Shown: in pieces, positions 44,013-52,445 of the stretch
Layout: every line of letters begins with the position of its first letter
Position numbering within the stretch: position 1 is the stretch's first letter
NCBI GenBank assembly: GCA_050304135.1
Contig: JBNLDC010000005.1
Span: forward strand, 248,001 to 312,000
DNA length: 64,000 bases
Source: JAFGNB01 sp050304135
GTDB lineage: Bacteria; Fibrobacterota; Chitinivibrionia; Chitinivibrionales; Chitinispirillaceae
Direction of reading: 5' to 3'
Translations under genes and position numbers: made by a program
The notes under the pieces: model-generated
Told to the model about the DNA's origin: nothing
The model's input: only the letters and a program-made list of their open reading frames with translations
Database searches by the model: none

Positions 44013-44969
44013 TCAACTGTTGCAGCACACAGTAAAACCATATCGCCGTATCGTACTCTGAATGCTTTCCAGTTGCAAATCCTCCAACTTTCCTCTGTCA
44101 GTAAAGCTTTCCGCTTTCCCCAGTTTCTCATATTTATGCTTCGATAAATTATTGTACGGCATAACATGAACGACTCCGGAATAACCCGCATTCTGCAGAA
44201 ATGTCGCAATCCTGGTTATGGAGTCGGTATCGGTATTGAATCCGGGAATGAGCGGAATCCGGGGAATGATTTTTTCAGATCCGTAATCAGCAACAATCGT
44301 TCTGAAATTGCTCAGAATAAGGTCCGGGGCAACACCGGTAGCCTCCTCATGTTTTGTTGGGTCAATCTGTTTGATATCAAAAAGGAAAAGATCCGTCACC
44401 GCACCAAGTTCAGCAATTGTATCGGCAGAAAAAAAACCGCAGGTTTCAATCGCGGTATGGATTCCCTGCTGCCTGAACTTTTTCAGGGTAGCAAGAAGAA
44501 ATTCCTTTTGTGCGGTAGGCTCCCCCCCGGAAATCGTAACACCACCCTTTGATTCCTCAAAAAAGGCAATGTCCTCCAACGCGCCATCAACAACCTCTCC
44601 GGAGGTCATTGCGGTTCCAATGTATTCCATCGCACCTGCGGGACAAGCAGCTGCGCACTCGCCGCAATCATTGCAGACACTGCTGTTGCGGTGCAATCCT
44701 TTTTTTGAAATAGAAAGTGCATTGTTCGGGCATGCCTTAACGCAGTTTCCACATCCTGTGCATTTGAGAGAGCTGTGAGCGACCTCCCGGACGGGCCTCT
44801 GCGATTCGGGGTTATGACACCACCGGCAGTGCAGAGGACACCCTTTGAAAAAGATGCAGGTTCTTATCCCCGGACCGTCAAAGATCGCATACCGCTGAAC
44901 ATCAAAAACGATGCCCTGCACCTGCGTACCATCACCAGATTGCATGTTCAGTACGGGAGATGATCTCAT
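44013..44969 (-). CDS. Glycyl radical enzyme activase (radical SAM)
   Basis: A 318-aa radical SAM enzyme that uses a [4Fe-4S] cluster and S-adenosylmethionine to abstract hydrogen from the glycine of its partner. The cluster motif is GCPLHCRWCHNPES (C-x3-C-x2-C, about residues 44-51). A two-cluster ferredoxin insert follows (CTGCGNCVKACP and CNDCGECAAACP), as in activases of the non-PFL glycyl radical enzymes. GGVTISGGEPTAQKEFL binds SAM. The start at 44969 has GGGAG seven nt upstream and lies 38 nt inside the end of the radical enzyme gene, so the pair is co-expressed. Confidence 0.92.
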   Translation of the reverse strand: MRSSPVLNMQSGDGTQVQGIVFDVQRYAIFDGPGIRTCIFFKGCPLHCRWCHNPESQRPVREVAHSSLKCTGCGNCVKACPNNALSISKKGLHRNSSVCNDCGECAAACPAGAMEYIGTAMTSGEVVDGALEDIAFFEESKGGVTISGGEPTAQKEFLLATLKKFRQQGIHTAIETCGFFSADTIAELGAVTDLFLFDIKQIDPTKHEEATGVAPDLILSNFRTIVADYGSEKIIPRIPLIPGFNTDTDSITRIATFLQNAGYSGVVHVMPYNNLSKHKYEKLGKAESFTDRGKLEDLQLESIQSTIRRYGFTVCCNS

Positions 44970-47511
44970 TCTGTAGCTCCCAGCCTATCTCGGTAAAATA
45001 GACACTGAAACCGCCGACTTTCACCACCAAGTCCTTGTGGTTTTCCGGGTTTTTCTGTGCAGCTTTCAAATCTTCAGACGATATGACGGTGGGCTGGAGT
45101 TGCATACCACCCAGTTTAAAATAGGTTTTAATAAGCGATACCCATTTCTCACGGGTTTCGTCATTTTTTCCAATAAGCGACGGATGAAGTTTCAGGTTGA
45201 CCGTACACTCCATCAGGTGTTCCAGATCAAGACGTGCGATGGATTGCAACACTCCGGTAGGTCCTTTACACTCAACGTTGAATGGGCTGCATCCTGCGGC
45301 ATAAGGTTTTCCCGCCTGTCTTCCGTCGGGTGTCGCCATTCCGAATCGCCCAGCCAGAGTATGGGTCATCCCGCCGCCGATTGAAGCAACGAAGGATCTG
45401 CCATTTGCACATTTTACCGACTTGATCGCATCGGTGAATTCCCTCACAATCTCTCTGGCAAACTGGTCGATTTCCGGATTGCCGTTTCCCCATTTCGGGG
45501 TCAGTTGAAGGATTTTATTATGAATATTCTCGTAACCGATGTAATTGCTGTCGATTGCCGTAACGAGTTCCTGCAACGTGAAAGCGTTTTCCTCAAAAAC
45601 AAGTTTTTTTATGGCGAAAAGCGAATCAATGAAGTTGGCAATACTGGTACCGAGAAGGACAAACTCTATCTGATAATCATCGCCACCGACGGTAGTGTCT
45701 TTCTTTTTTACCAGCGTTGACGGCGTAAAAGCTGAAATATAAGGGGAATTGAGCTGAGAAGCGAAAACTGCATCTCTGGTCTCCACCCCGTTCCTGAGCA
45801 GATCAAGAGAATACACCATCTGTTTTTTTACCGCTTCGAGAAACTCATCGAAGTTTTTAAAGGAATCGATACCCCCTGTTCTGATACCGGTACTGCCGAT
45901 CCGCCCCATCATGGTGACATTGTCGCCGTTTCGGAGGGTGGTATCAAGCAGATTACTTAACGATATACTTGAACAACCCGACCCCCCACCCTTGCCCGCG
46001 GTGCAGAAATTCGCACAAACGATAGCGGAATAGGTCCGGGCGTCTTCAAGTGAATAACCCGCATTCTGCATGGACTGTATACACAGTTCATCATTCTGAA
46101 AAGAAATATTGGACACTTTATTGTAGAGAACATCGGATATCAACGCATAAAACTTTTCCGGTGTTTTTTTATGAAGTCTGATAATAATGTTATTAACCGT
46201 TTTCGAACGGTACGCCGCCTCAAGAATTATGTAGGTGAGTTCATTGGTTATATCGTTCCCGGAAGCATCGATACCACCGATGGTCACTGATTCCATACCG
46301 CAGAACCGATGGTAGAAATCATTCATGAAATTGGGAAACGGCTTTACATTAAAGCTCATGTTCTTAATCAGAATTTCTTCGAACAGCTCTCTCGCTTCTG
46401 CCCGTGAAATCGTCTCGAATTCAATATCCCGTTTGTAGTAGGGATAAAATATCTCGTCCATCCTGCCCATGCCGTGTCCGTTGAAGGGCAGTGAAAGTTC
46501 CACGGCGATCTTGATAATCCAGTACGACTGAATAGCCTCAAACAGCGTTTCGGCCGGTTGCGCGGGAACCTTGACAAGGGCATCTACTATCCGTTTCAGA
46601 TTCTGTTTTTTCTCCGGATCACGTTCCCCGTTCAACTGATCCTGCACCTGGTCGGAAAGCCTTCGGGCAAACACCAGGATACTGTCGTAGGCGATCACGA
46701 GGGAACGCAAAAATTCCGCTTCTTCTTTTTTCAGAGTTGCTTCGTTTTTTAGACTTTCGAGCACCTCTTCCTTCATGGCGACAATGCCTTTTTTCAGGTA
46801 CGTGGTATTGTCGATAACGACATTTCCCTGCACCGTCGAGAGTATGGTATTCGGCGAAAGAAGTGCATACCCGCCGGTAAAACTCGAGGGAAGCGATTCC
46901 ATGTATGCCATGGTCTCCCCGGCAAAGCCTTTGTTCTTCTCAAGCGTCCCGATGATCGTGTCACCCAACGACCTCCCCTTCCAGTAGGGAAGCAGCTCCC
47001 GAAGAAGCACCTTTTTATCTTTTGCCGCTATGGTATAGGGATTAACTTTTCTTTTGTCTATTGTCGCCATTCCGAGATTCGGCAGTTTCACTCCGGCGGT
47101 GCGACACTTGTAAACATTTGTAACAGCACTGACAATTCCTTTGCTTTTTACAACAAAAAAGAGAAATTTCAGCGCAGCTTTTACCTGTGTGAGAATGAGT
47201 GTGGAAGTTTTGAGTTCGTACTCAAAAGTGGAGTTGTACATCCCTTTCTCAATATCAATAGGAATACCCAGCAGATACTCGGTCCAGTTACCGGCGATCC
47301 GGTCATCGGGGTCAACGTACACGGCAATGTTCGATAAAACATGTTTCATGCAGAGTGCGATACGTTCATTAACCGATATGTTCTGCCCTTCGGTTTCTTT
47401 CCACATATCCGTGTAATATTTCGCCCGCTGAATGGAAACCGAGGTGATCGTCTCCTGATACTTCCGTCGCAGATTGTTCAGTCGTGTACTGACGTTTTCT
47501 TTATAATCCAT
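44932..47511 (-). CDS. Glycyl radical enzyme of unknown substrate
   Basis: An 859-aa pyruvate formate-lyase/glycerol dehydratase-superfamily enzyme. The glycyl radical loop near the C-terminus is KVGGFSVYF (radical Gly about residue 834, 25 from the end), close to the canonical RVxGY. The active-site cysteine loop reads YSAIVCANFCTAGKGGG, with Cys499. Most relatives have GCVE there (Cys-x-Glu) and PFL has Cys-Cys; here the Glu place is Asn501. The substrate is therefore not predictable from known classes. The ATG at 47511 has AAGGA six nt upstream and is preferred to the ATG at 47517. The activase gene follows with overlap. No microcompartment genes are near. Such enzymes act only without oxygen. 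Confidence 0.88.
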   Translation of the reverse strand: MDYKENVSTRLNNLRRKYQETITSVSIQRAKYYTDMWKETEGQNISVNERIALCMKHVLSNIAVYVDPDDRIAGNWTEYLLGIPIDIEKGMYNSTFEYELKTSTLILTQVKAALKFLFFVVKSKGIVSAVTNVYKCRTAGVKLPNLGMATIDKRKVNPYTIAAKDKKVLLRELLPYWKGRSLGDTIIGTLEKNKGFAGETMAYMESLPSSFTGGYALLSPNTILSTVQGNVVIDNTTYLKKGIVAMKEEVLESLKNEATLKKEEAEFLRSLVIAYDSILVFARRLSDQVQDQLNGERDPEKKQNLKRIVDALVKVPAQPAETLFEAIQSYWIIKIAVELSLPFNGHGMGRMDEIFYPYYKRDIEFETISRAEARELFEEILIKNMSFNVKPFPNFMNDFYHRFCGMESVTIGGIDASGNDITNELTYIILEAAYRSKTVNNIIIRLHKKTPEKFYALISDVLYNKVSNISFQNDELCIQSMQNAGYSLEDARTYSAIVCANFCTAGKGGGSGCSSISLSNLLDTTLRNGDNVTMMGRIGSTGIRTGGIDSFKNFDEFLEAVKKQMVYSLDLLRNGVETRDAVFASQLNSPYISAFTPSTLVKKKDTTVGGDDYQIEFVLLGTSIANFIDSLFAIKKLVFEENAFTLQELVTAIDSNYIGYENIHNKILQLTPKWGNGNPEIDQFAREIVREFTDAIKSVKCANGRSFVASIGGGMTHTLAGRFGMATPDGRQAGKPYAAGCSPFNVECKGPTGVLQSIARLDLEHLMECTVNLKLHPSLIGKNDETREKWVSLIKTYFKLGGMQLQPTVISSEDLKAAQKNPENHKDLVVKVGGFSVYFTEIGWELQNEIISRTEHAIW

Positions 47512-48089
47512 AGCCATTCCTTGCAGAACACTTTCTGCCTTGTAGGTGTTGGTAGATCCAGTAAAATATCCGGGTGTTTAGTACACCGATTCAAATGGAA
47601 CCGATTGTACCATACATTCGATCAATTCAGGTGATAGATAGTTTATTGATAGCGGAATACAGGGCCGTCCTGATAAAATTCCGATTTTTATCAACGATAC
47701 ATTACATGTAGATCACACCCTGTTCACGAACAAAATAGGTATAAAGAGAATCAAAAAGCAATACATTGCTTAGACACGAAGTCATTAACAGTGTCTTTCA
47801 AAGAAAATTCAGTTTTTCGACCGATTCCTGCCTCGATTTGATTAACGAATCGATTCTCCAAAGATATCCGATAGAGGAAACCTTCCTTCCCTACCCTCGC
47901 TTCCGACATCCTCCGTATACAACCCTTTCAAAATCAAGCTCATCATGACCTGTTTCGACTTTAATATAGGTGAATTTTTCAATTTTAATGAAAATCTATG
48001 GGATGGTGGTGCTATTATTTTATTTTCATGTATGTCCGGTACCGATTCCGGCAAAATGTTAATCGCGACTTTTAAAAAAAGTAACGACA
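47512..48089. other. Divergent intergenic region of the glycyl radical and CsgG-like genes
   Basis: About 580 bases, AT-richer than the surroundings, with no gene that can be supported. It must hold promoters for both divergent genes. A weak CRP/FNR-like half-palindrome (47702-47719) was noticed but is not convincing. No repeats or terminators were seen. Confidence 0.45.
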
Positions 48090-49097
48090 ATGATACCATC
48101 CGCCGTCAAATTTCTTTTGCCCCTGCTGCTGTTCCCCCTGGTGATTACAGCGGCACCACATGACAAAATCGCCGTTCTCAATCTTAAAAACACCGAAGGA
48201 GTTTCCGCCGGTGAAGCTGAACTGCTTTCCGATCGTCTGCGCAACGACCTCTTTTCGACCGGAAAGGTTGAAGTCATGGAACGGGATCAGATGCAGTCTA
48301 TTCTCGCGGAACAGGGACTGCAACAATCGGGAGTAACCTGCACCGATGAAGGGTGTATGGTGGAATTCGGAAAGCTGCTCGGGGTAAAAAAACTGATCTC
48401 CGGTTCCATAGGCAAACTCGGCAGTCTGTTTATGATCAACGCCAAAAGCATCGACGTTCAAACGGGGCAGCTCCTGAAAGTCGTCTCGAAAGATGTGCGT
48501 GGAGACATCGAGGATGTAGTATATATACTACCGGCCATTGCAGCTGAATTAACCGGAGCTTCAGCTCCTGCACCGAAACGGTCCGTCAAAAAAAAAGAGA
48601 TTACGCCGCAATCCCTTCCAACTGAAACGGATCTGTCAGCACTCCCGTGTGATGGCAGCATTTACATCGAAAGGATCCGGTTCCCAAGAAATATCGTTTC
48701 ATTTCCGGTTCCCGAAGATGATGCCGATGATATCGATCAGGATCTGGCGGAGGTATTCGGCGAAGCGCTCGACCGGAGTGTCATCACCGCATCCACTGCA
48801 CAGATCGCCGCCTCAGGATGTAAAACACTCGTTATACGAATACACTTAACCAGATACGAAGTGCGACCCGATGCAATGAAACAGTTCACCGGAACTATTT
48901 ATACCGATATATCAGTGTATGCGTCACCGCAGGATAAAACCCCCGCCGTCACAGTGAAGTTCAAAAACACCGGCGACCGCCACTGGGGTGATATCACTCC
49001 GCTTAAAAATGCGTTTGACGAACTGATCGACAGCATCGATGATGACTTCTACTCCGCCGCAAGAAAAGCACTCAAGCAGATCGGCTTCAGGAGATAG
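48090..49097 (+). CDS. Exported protein with CsgG/LpoB/TolB-N-like domain
   Basis: A 335-aa exported protein. The signal peptide is residues 1-21 (FLLPLLLFPLVITAA). Residues about 24-150 follow the pattern of CsgG/LpoB/FlgO-type domains: KIAVLNLKNTEGVSAGEAEL, LRNDLFSTGKVEVMERDQMQ, VEFGKLLGVKKLISGSIGKL. The C-terminal half is unique, with strands (LVIRIHLTRYEVRPDAM; GTIYTDISVYA) and no named domain. Such proteins often assemble at the outer membrane or activate wall synthases. No lipobox is present. It is apparently monocistronic and is followed by a degenerate palindromic repeat. Confidence 0.7.
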   Translation: MIPSAVKFLLPLLLFPLVITAAPHDKIAVLNLKNTEGVSAGEAELLSDRLRNDLFSTGKVEVMERDQMQSILAEQGLQQSGVTCTDEGCMVEFGKLLGVKKLISGSIGKLGSLFMINAKSIDVQTGQLLKVVSKDVRGDIEDVVYILPAIAAELTGASAPAPKRSVKKKEITPQSLPTETDLSALPCDGSIYIERIRFPRNIVSFPVPEDDADDIDQDLAEVFGEALDRSVITASTAQIAASGCKTLVIRIHLTRYEVRPDAMKQFTGTIYTDISVYASPQDKTPAVTVKFKNTGDRHWGDITPLKNAFDELIDSIDDDFYSAARKALKQIGFRR

Positions 49098-49112
49098 CAC
49101 TCTAGGGCAAAT

Positions 49113-49143
49113 TGTACGGGCGTGTTTCTAACCCGCCACTGCC
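49113..49143. repeat. Palindromic intergenic repeat, degenerate copy
   Basis: TGTACGGGCGTGTTTCTAAC and the following bases match the 31-nt repeat at 55516 in 26 of 31 positions. The mismatches fall on both arms, so the hairpin is weakened. It lies just after the CsgG-like gene and is followed by a run of C residues. Confidence 0.6.
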
Positions 49144-49197
49144 CCCCCCCTTTAAACTTTTAAAATATTGCACCAAAATGTCGCTTGTTGTATTATT

Positions 49198-49212
49198 ATG
49201 ACTAATAGTCAT
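49198..49212. promoter_or_regulatory. TetR-family operator, upstream of the regulator gene
   Basis: ATGACT-AAT-AGTCAT, a perfect 6-bp inverted repeat with a 3-bp spacer, 19 nt before the TetR start. The same arms and the following TTTTAT recur at 49921-49935 before the tolC-like gene. This indicates autoregulation. Confidence 0.72.
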
Positions 49213-49231
49213 TTTATGAACAGGAGTTCCA

Positions 49232-49891
49232 ATGGGTATATCAGAGCGCAAACAGCGGGAGCGGGAACAACGACGTGGAGCCATCATTTTCGCTGCGGAG
49301 GAGATCTTTTTTTCGAGAGGAATCGCCGCTGCAACCGTAGATGAAGTTGCTGCAGCGGCTGAGTTGAGCAAGGGAACGGTCTACCTCTATTTCAAAAACA
49401 AGGAGGAACTCATTGCAGGAGTCTTCAGCCGCGGAATGGAACTGCTCCAGAACATGATGATCAGCTCCAGTATTCATATTACCGACCCTGTTCAAAAACT
49501 GCGGTCGCTCGGAAAAACCTATTTACGGTTTGCCAGGGAATACCCCGGCCATTTCGCCCTGATGCTTGAAAAGGAACTCCATAAACTTGATGTGAACGAG
49601 GAGACCCCCGAAGCGGTTTCATGCATTGAATCGGGCCTGCATATTCTTACCATCCTCAAGATGATCATTGCAGAGGGGATACAGCAGAAAAAGATCCGTC
49701 CCGATATCGACCCGGCTCAGATGGCGCTTATTATCTGGGGGCAGATTCACGGGGTGATCACCATCGCCTCGCGCGAAGAAGGGTGTGACCATTTCAAGCC
49801 GTTCTGCACGTTTGATCTGGAGTCGATCGTTCTTGCAACCATCGACATCATCCTCAAAGGTGTTGAACCAAGAATCGACGGGAGCACCTGA
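49232..49891 (+). CDS. TetR family transcriptional regulator
   Basis: A 219-aa repressor. The N-terminal helix-turn-helix is typical: AAEEIFFSRGIAAATVDEVA, AAAELSKGTVYLYFKNKEEL. The C-terminal ligand domain (about 65-210) is helical and resembles that of efflux regulators. CAGGAG is 6 nt upstream of the ATG. Identical-arm operators precede this gene and the efflux operon 70 nt downstream, so it most likely represses both and is released by a pump substrate. The ligand is unknown. Confidence 0.92.
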   Translation: MGISERKQREREQRRGAIIFAAEEIFFSRGIAAATVDEVAAAAELSKGTVYLYFKNKEELIAGVFSRGMELLQNMMISSSIHITDPVQKLRSLGKTYLRFAREYPGHFALMLEKELHKLDVNEETPEAVSCIESGLHILTILKMIIAEGIQQKKIRPDIDPAQMALIIWGQIHGVITIASREEGCDHFKPFCTFDLESIVLATIDIILKGVEPRIDGST

Positions 49892-49920
49892 TGATGCTTC
49901 CGCTTTTTTTTAGCCGGAGA

Positions 49921-49935
49921 ATGACTTCAAGTCAT
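49921..49935. promoter_or_regulatory. TetR-family operator, upstream of the efflux operon
   Basis: ATGACT-TCA-AGTCAT, with the same arms as the site at 49198-49212 and the same TTTTAT on its right side; only the spacer differs. It lies 32 nt before the tolC-like start and its Shine-Dalgarno (GGAGGC). Confidence 0.72.
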
Positions 49936-49967
49936 TTTATTTTTTCCGTTCAGTTATTGGAGGCAGC

Positions 49968-51380
49968 ATGAAACGATTTGCCGCCATCAGTACCTCACTT
50001 CTGCTCAGCGCGCGCGTTCTGACGGGACAGGCGACTCCTCTGGACCGGTATATCGACGAGGGGCTAACCGGTAATTCCACCATCCGACAGGAACAGGCGA
50101 ACTTCCGCAGCGCGCGGGAAGCACTCTTTGAGGCACGCTCCCGATTTCTTCCGGACGTGTGGCTCAAGGCTCGGTATACCAGGGCCGATGGCGGCCGGTC
50201 GGTTACCATTCCCGTTGGTGAGATGGTACAGGAGAGTTTCAGAGAGAGCCCGCTTGGTCCGATGCTCGCGACCTCGACACCACCTGATCCGGTTACCATC
50301 ACCATTATGCCGGAAAAGGAACAGGAGACGAAACTGCAGTTGATCCAACCGCTCTTCGCTCCGGGACTCGTTGCCAATCATGCACTGCAGACACAGTTGC
50401 TTACCGCACAGGAAAAAGCGTTGCAGGCGGCGGCACTCACGGTGGTGCGCGATATCAGGCTCGCCTACTTCACCTGTCTGCAGGCGCAGGAGGCGCTGGA
50501 TGTCTATGCCGCAGCGGTTAAGCGTTCCGCAGCATACCTCGAAACCGCACGAAAACTCTTTGACGCTGGAATAACCAGTGGAACTTCCGTTGCAGTGGCC
50601 GAGGCGGCGTACGCACAGAGTGTCACCACCGGCAAACGGGGGGAAAACGATTTCACTACCGCCTGCAGAGCCTTCAACCTGCTGCTCGGACAGGATCTCG
50701 ATGCGAAACCGGAACTTGTTGCCCCTGACAGCGCCCTCTTCCGGAAGCTGCTTGACGAACCTGATTCAGCGGAAACGTCCGCCAACGGCAGCAATCGCCT
50801 TGAACGTCCCGAAATTGCCCGTCTCGAAGCCGCAGCCGCAGCATCCCGTTCCTATATCGCACTTGAAAAAAGTGGATTCGCACCGACACTCGCGGCGGCA
50901 CTCGAAGGAGGGATCATTGGCGACCGGTACGAAATTTCCGAACGCAGCCTGTTTTACACCGCCTCGGTCCTGCTTGAATGGGAACTTTTCTCGGGTACCG
51001 GACGAATGCGGAAAGTCCGCAAAGCTACCGCTGCGCTCGACGGAATTCTGGAACAGAAAGCCGAGGCAGAGCGGCAGATACGGTTTCAGGTGGAGCAGTG
51101 TCTCAGCGATCTTGAACTTTCCCGCAGGGTCTGCCGCGACAGCGAACTGCAGGTTAGCGCCGCGGAAAAAAATCATACCGCCGTATTCAAGCTGTTCCAG
51201 CAGGGCGTGGCCACCGCCACGGAACTGACCGAAGCTGGTGAACTGCTCACCAGGGCAGAAACCGCCCGGACCGTTACCCGTTACGACCTTTTCAAACAAC
51301 AGGCACGGCTGCGCCATGCAACCGCAGCCGACACCGCATTGCTTGCCGCTGTAAATCAATTTCCCGGGAGTACCCGATGA
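49968..51380 (+). CDS. TolC-like outer-membrane efflux protein
   Basis: A 470-aa outer-membrane channel of tripartite efflux. The signal peptide is residues 1-22. The two outer-membrane factor repeats are visible as long helices with conserved turns (YIDEGLTGNSTIRQEQANFR; KLFDAGITSGTSVAVAEAAY; FKLFQQGVATATELTEAGEL). GGAGGC precedes the ATG. It overlaps the fusion-protein gene by 4 nt. It would form the trimeric exit duct for the RND pump encoded downstream. Confidence 0.92.
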   Translation: MKRFAAISTSLLLSARVLTGQATPLDRYIDEGLTGNSTIRQEQANFRSAREALFEARSRFLPDVWLKARYTRADGGRSVTIPVGEMVQESFRESPLGPMLATSTPPDPVTITIMPEKEQETKLQLIQPLFAPGLVANHALQTQLLTAQEKALQAAALTVVRDIRLAYFTCLQAQEALDVYAAAVKRSAAYLETARKLFDAGITSGTSVAVAEAAYAQSVTTGKRGENDFTTACRAFNLLLGQDLDAKPELVAPDSALFRKLLDEPDSAETSANGSNRLERPEIARLEAAAAASRSYIALEKSGFAPTLAAALEGGIIGDRYEISERSLFYTASVLLEWELFSGTGRMRKVRKATAALDGILEQKAEAERQIRFQVEQCLSDLELSRRVCRDSELQVSAAEKNHTAVFKLFQQGVATATELTEAGELLTRAETARTVTRYDLFKQQARLRHATAADTALLAAVNQFPGSTR

Positions 51381-52441
51381 ACTACCGCCGTTTTATTCCA
51401 TACTGCATTTTACCGATTACCCTGCTTGTCACTATCGTATGTGACCGGCCTGCTCCCGAAAAACAGAAACCTGCCCCGTCACACATCCTTCGCGTTTCCA
51501 TCGGCCCGGTGCTTCGTGACAGTATCGTCCTGCCGCTGTTCCTTCCCGGAAAACTTTCAGCGGCAACCGAGCTGCGACTCGGATTTAAAACCGGCGGCAT
51601 CATCCGTGAGATCAATGCAATCGAGGGTGCTTCGGTTTCCCGCGGAGCACGTATCGCCCGACTTGACACCGTGGAATTTTCCGCCTGGCGCGACAAGGCG
51701 CAGACCGCGCTCGAGAAAACTTCCCGGGACCTTGCGCGAGCGGAGCAACTGCTCCGCGACAGTGTCGCGCCACTTGAGCAGGTGCAGAACGCCCGTTCCG
51801 CATGGCGCGCCGCCCGGTCCGACAGTGCCATCGCGGCGTTCAATCTTTCTCAGGCGATACTTGCCGCCCCGACTTCCGGAAAAATTCTCAAACGGCTCGC
51901 CGAGAAAAACGAGGTAATCGGCCCCGGTATGCCGGTGGTCATCTTCGCCTCCACCGACGGCAACTGGGTGGTGAAAGCCGCAATCCCCGACCGTGACCTG
52001 AATATCATCACCCTGGGAGACAGGGCGGAAATATCGTTCGACGCGCTGCCTGATCGTATCTTTCCTGCCACCCTCAGCCGGATCGCCGGAGCGGCACACC
52101 CGGTTACCGGTACGTTCGAAATTGAGCTCTCACTCACGGAAATCGACCGTCAGTTCAGACCGGGGCTGATTGCTGATGTCAAGCTGTATCCCTCGGCCCA
52201 GAAAAAGCATTCGTATGTTCCCGCAGGTGCACTGGTTGAGGGAACCGCCGACAGCGCACTGGTGTACGGGGTAACCGCCGAAGGAACCTTCACCCCCGAG
52301 CCGATCCGTATCGGAAGAATCTTCGGTGATCTTGTTGCCGTTGCCTCCGGACTTGAGGGTATTGATACCGTTGTCGTTTCCGGAGCTCCTTACCTGCGTT
52401 TCACGGCCGACAGCATCATTGTTGACCGGGGCAAGGAGTAA
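51377..52441 (+). CDS. RND membrane fusion protein (periplasmic adaptor)
   Basis: A 354-aa adaptor linking pump and duct. The N-terminal hydrophobic segment (residues 8-22, YCILPITLLVTIVC) is a signal or anchor; the Cys is preceded by Val, so a lipobox is doubtful. The biotinyl-lipoyl half-motifs are LRLGFKTGGIIREINAIEGA and LAAPTSGKILKRLAEKNEVI, flanking a helical hairpin (LEKTSRDLARAEQLLRDSVA). A beta-barrel domain follows (VVKAAIPDRDLNIITLGD). It overlaps tolC-like by 4 nt; the pump gene starts 4 nt after its stop. Confidence 0.92.
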   Translation: MNYRRFIPYCILPITLLVTIVCDRPAPEKQKPAPSHILRVSIGPVLRDSIVLPLFLPGKLSAATELRLGFKTGGIIREINAIEGASVSRGARIARLDTVEFSAWRDKAQTALEKTSRDLARAEQLLRDSVAPLEQVQNARSAWRAARSDSAIAAFNLSQAILAAPTSGKILKRLAEKNEVIGPGMPVVIFASTDGNWVVKAAIPDRDLNIITLGDRAEISFDALPDRIFPATLSRIAGAAHPVTGTFEIELSLTEIDRQFRPGLIADVKLYPSAQKKHSYVPAGALVEGTADSALVYGVTAEGTFTPEPIRIGRIFGDLVAVASGLEGIDTVVVSGAPYLRFTADSIIVDRGKE

Positions 52442-52445
52442 CACC

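Noticed and set aside
43820..44035. Short forward open frame near the activase gene
   Set aside because: Pro/Ser/Cys-rich composition, no start signal and overlap with the activase 3' end in antisense.
47702..47719. CRP/FNR-like site upstream of the glycyl radical enzyme
   Set aside because: Only one half (TGTGATCT on the reverse strand) matches well; the second half is poor and the distance to the start is long.
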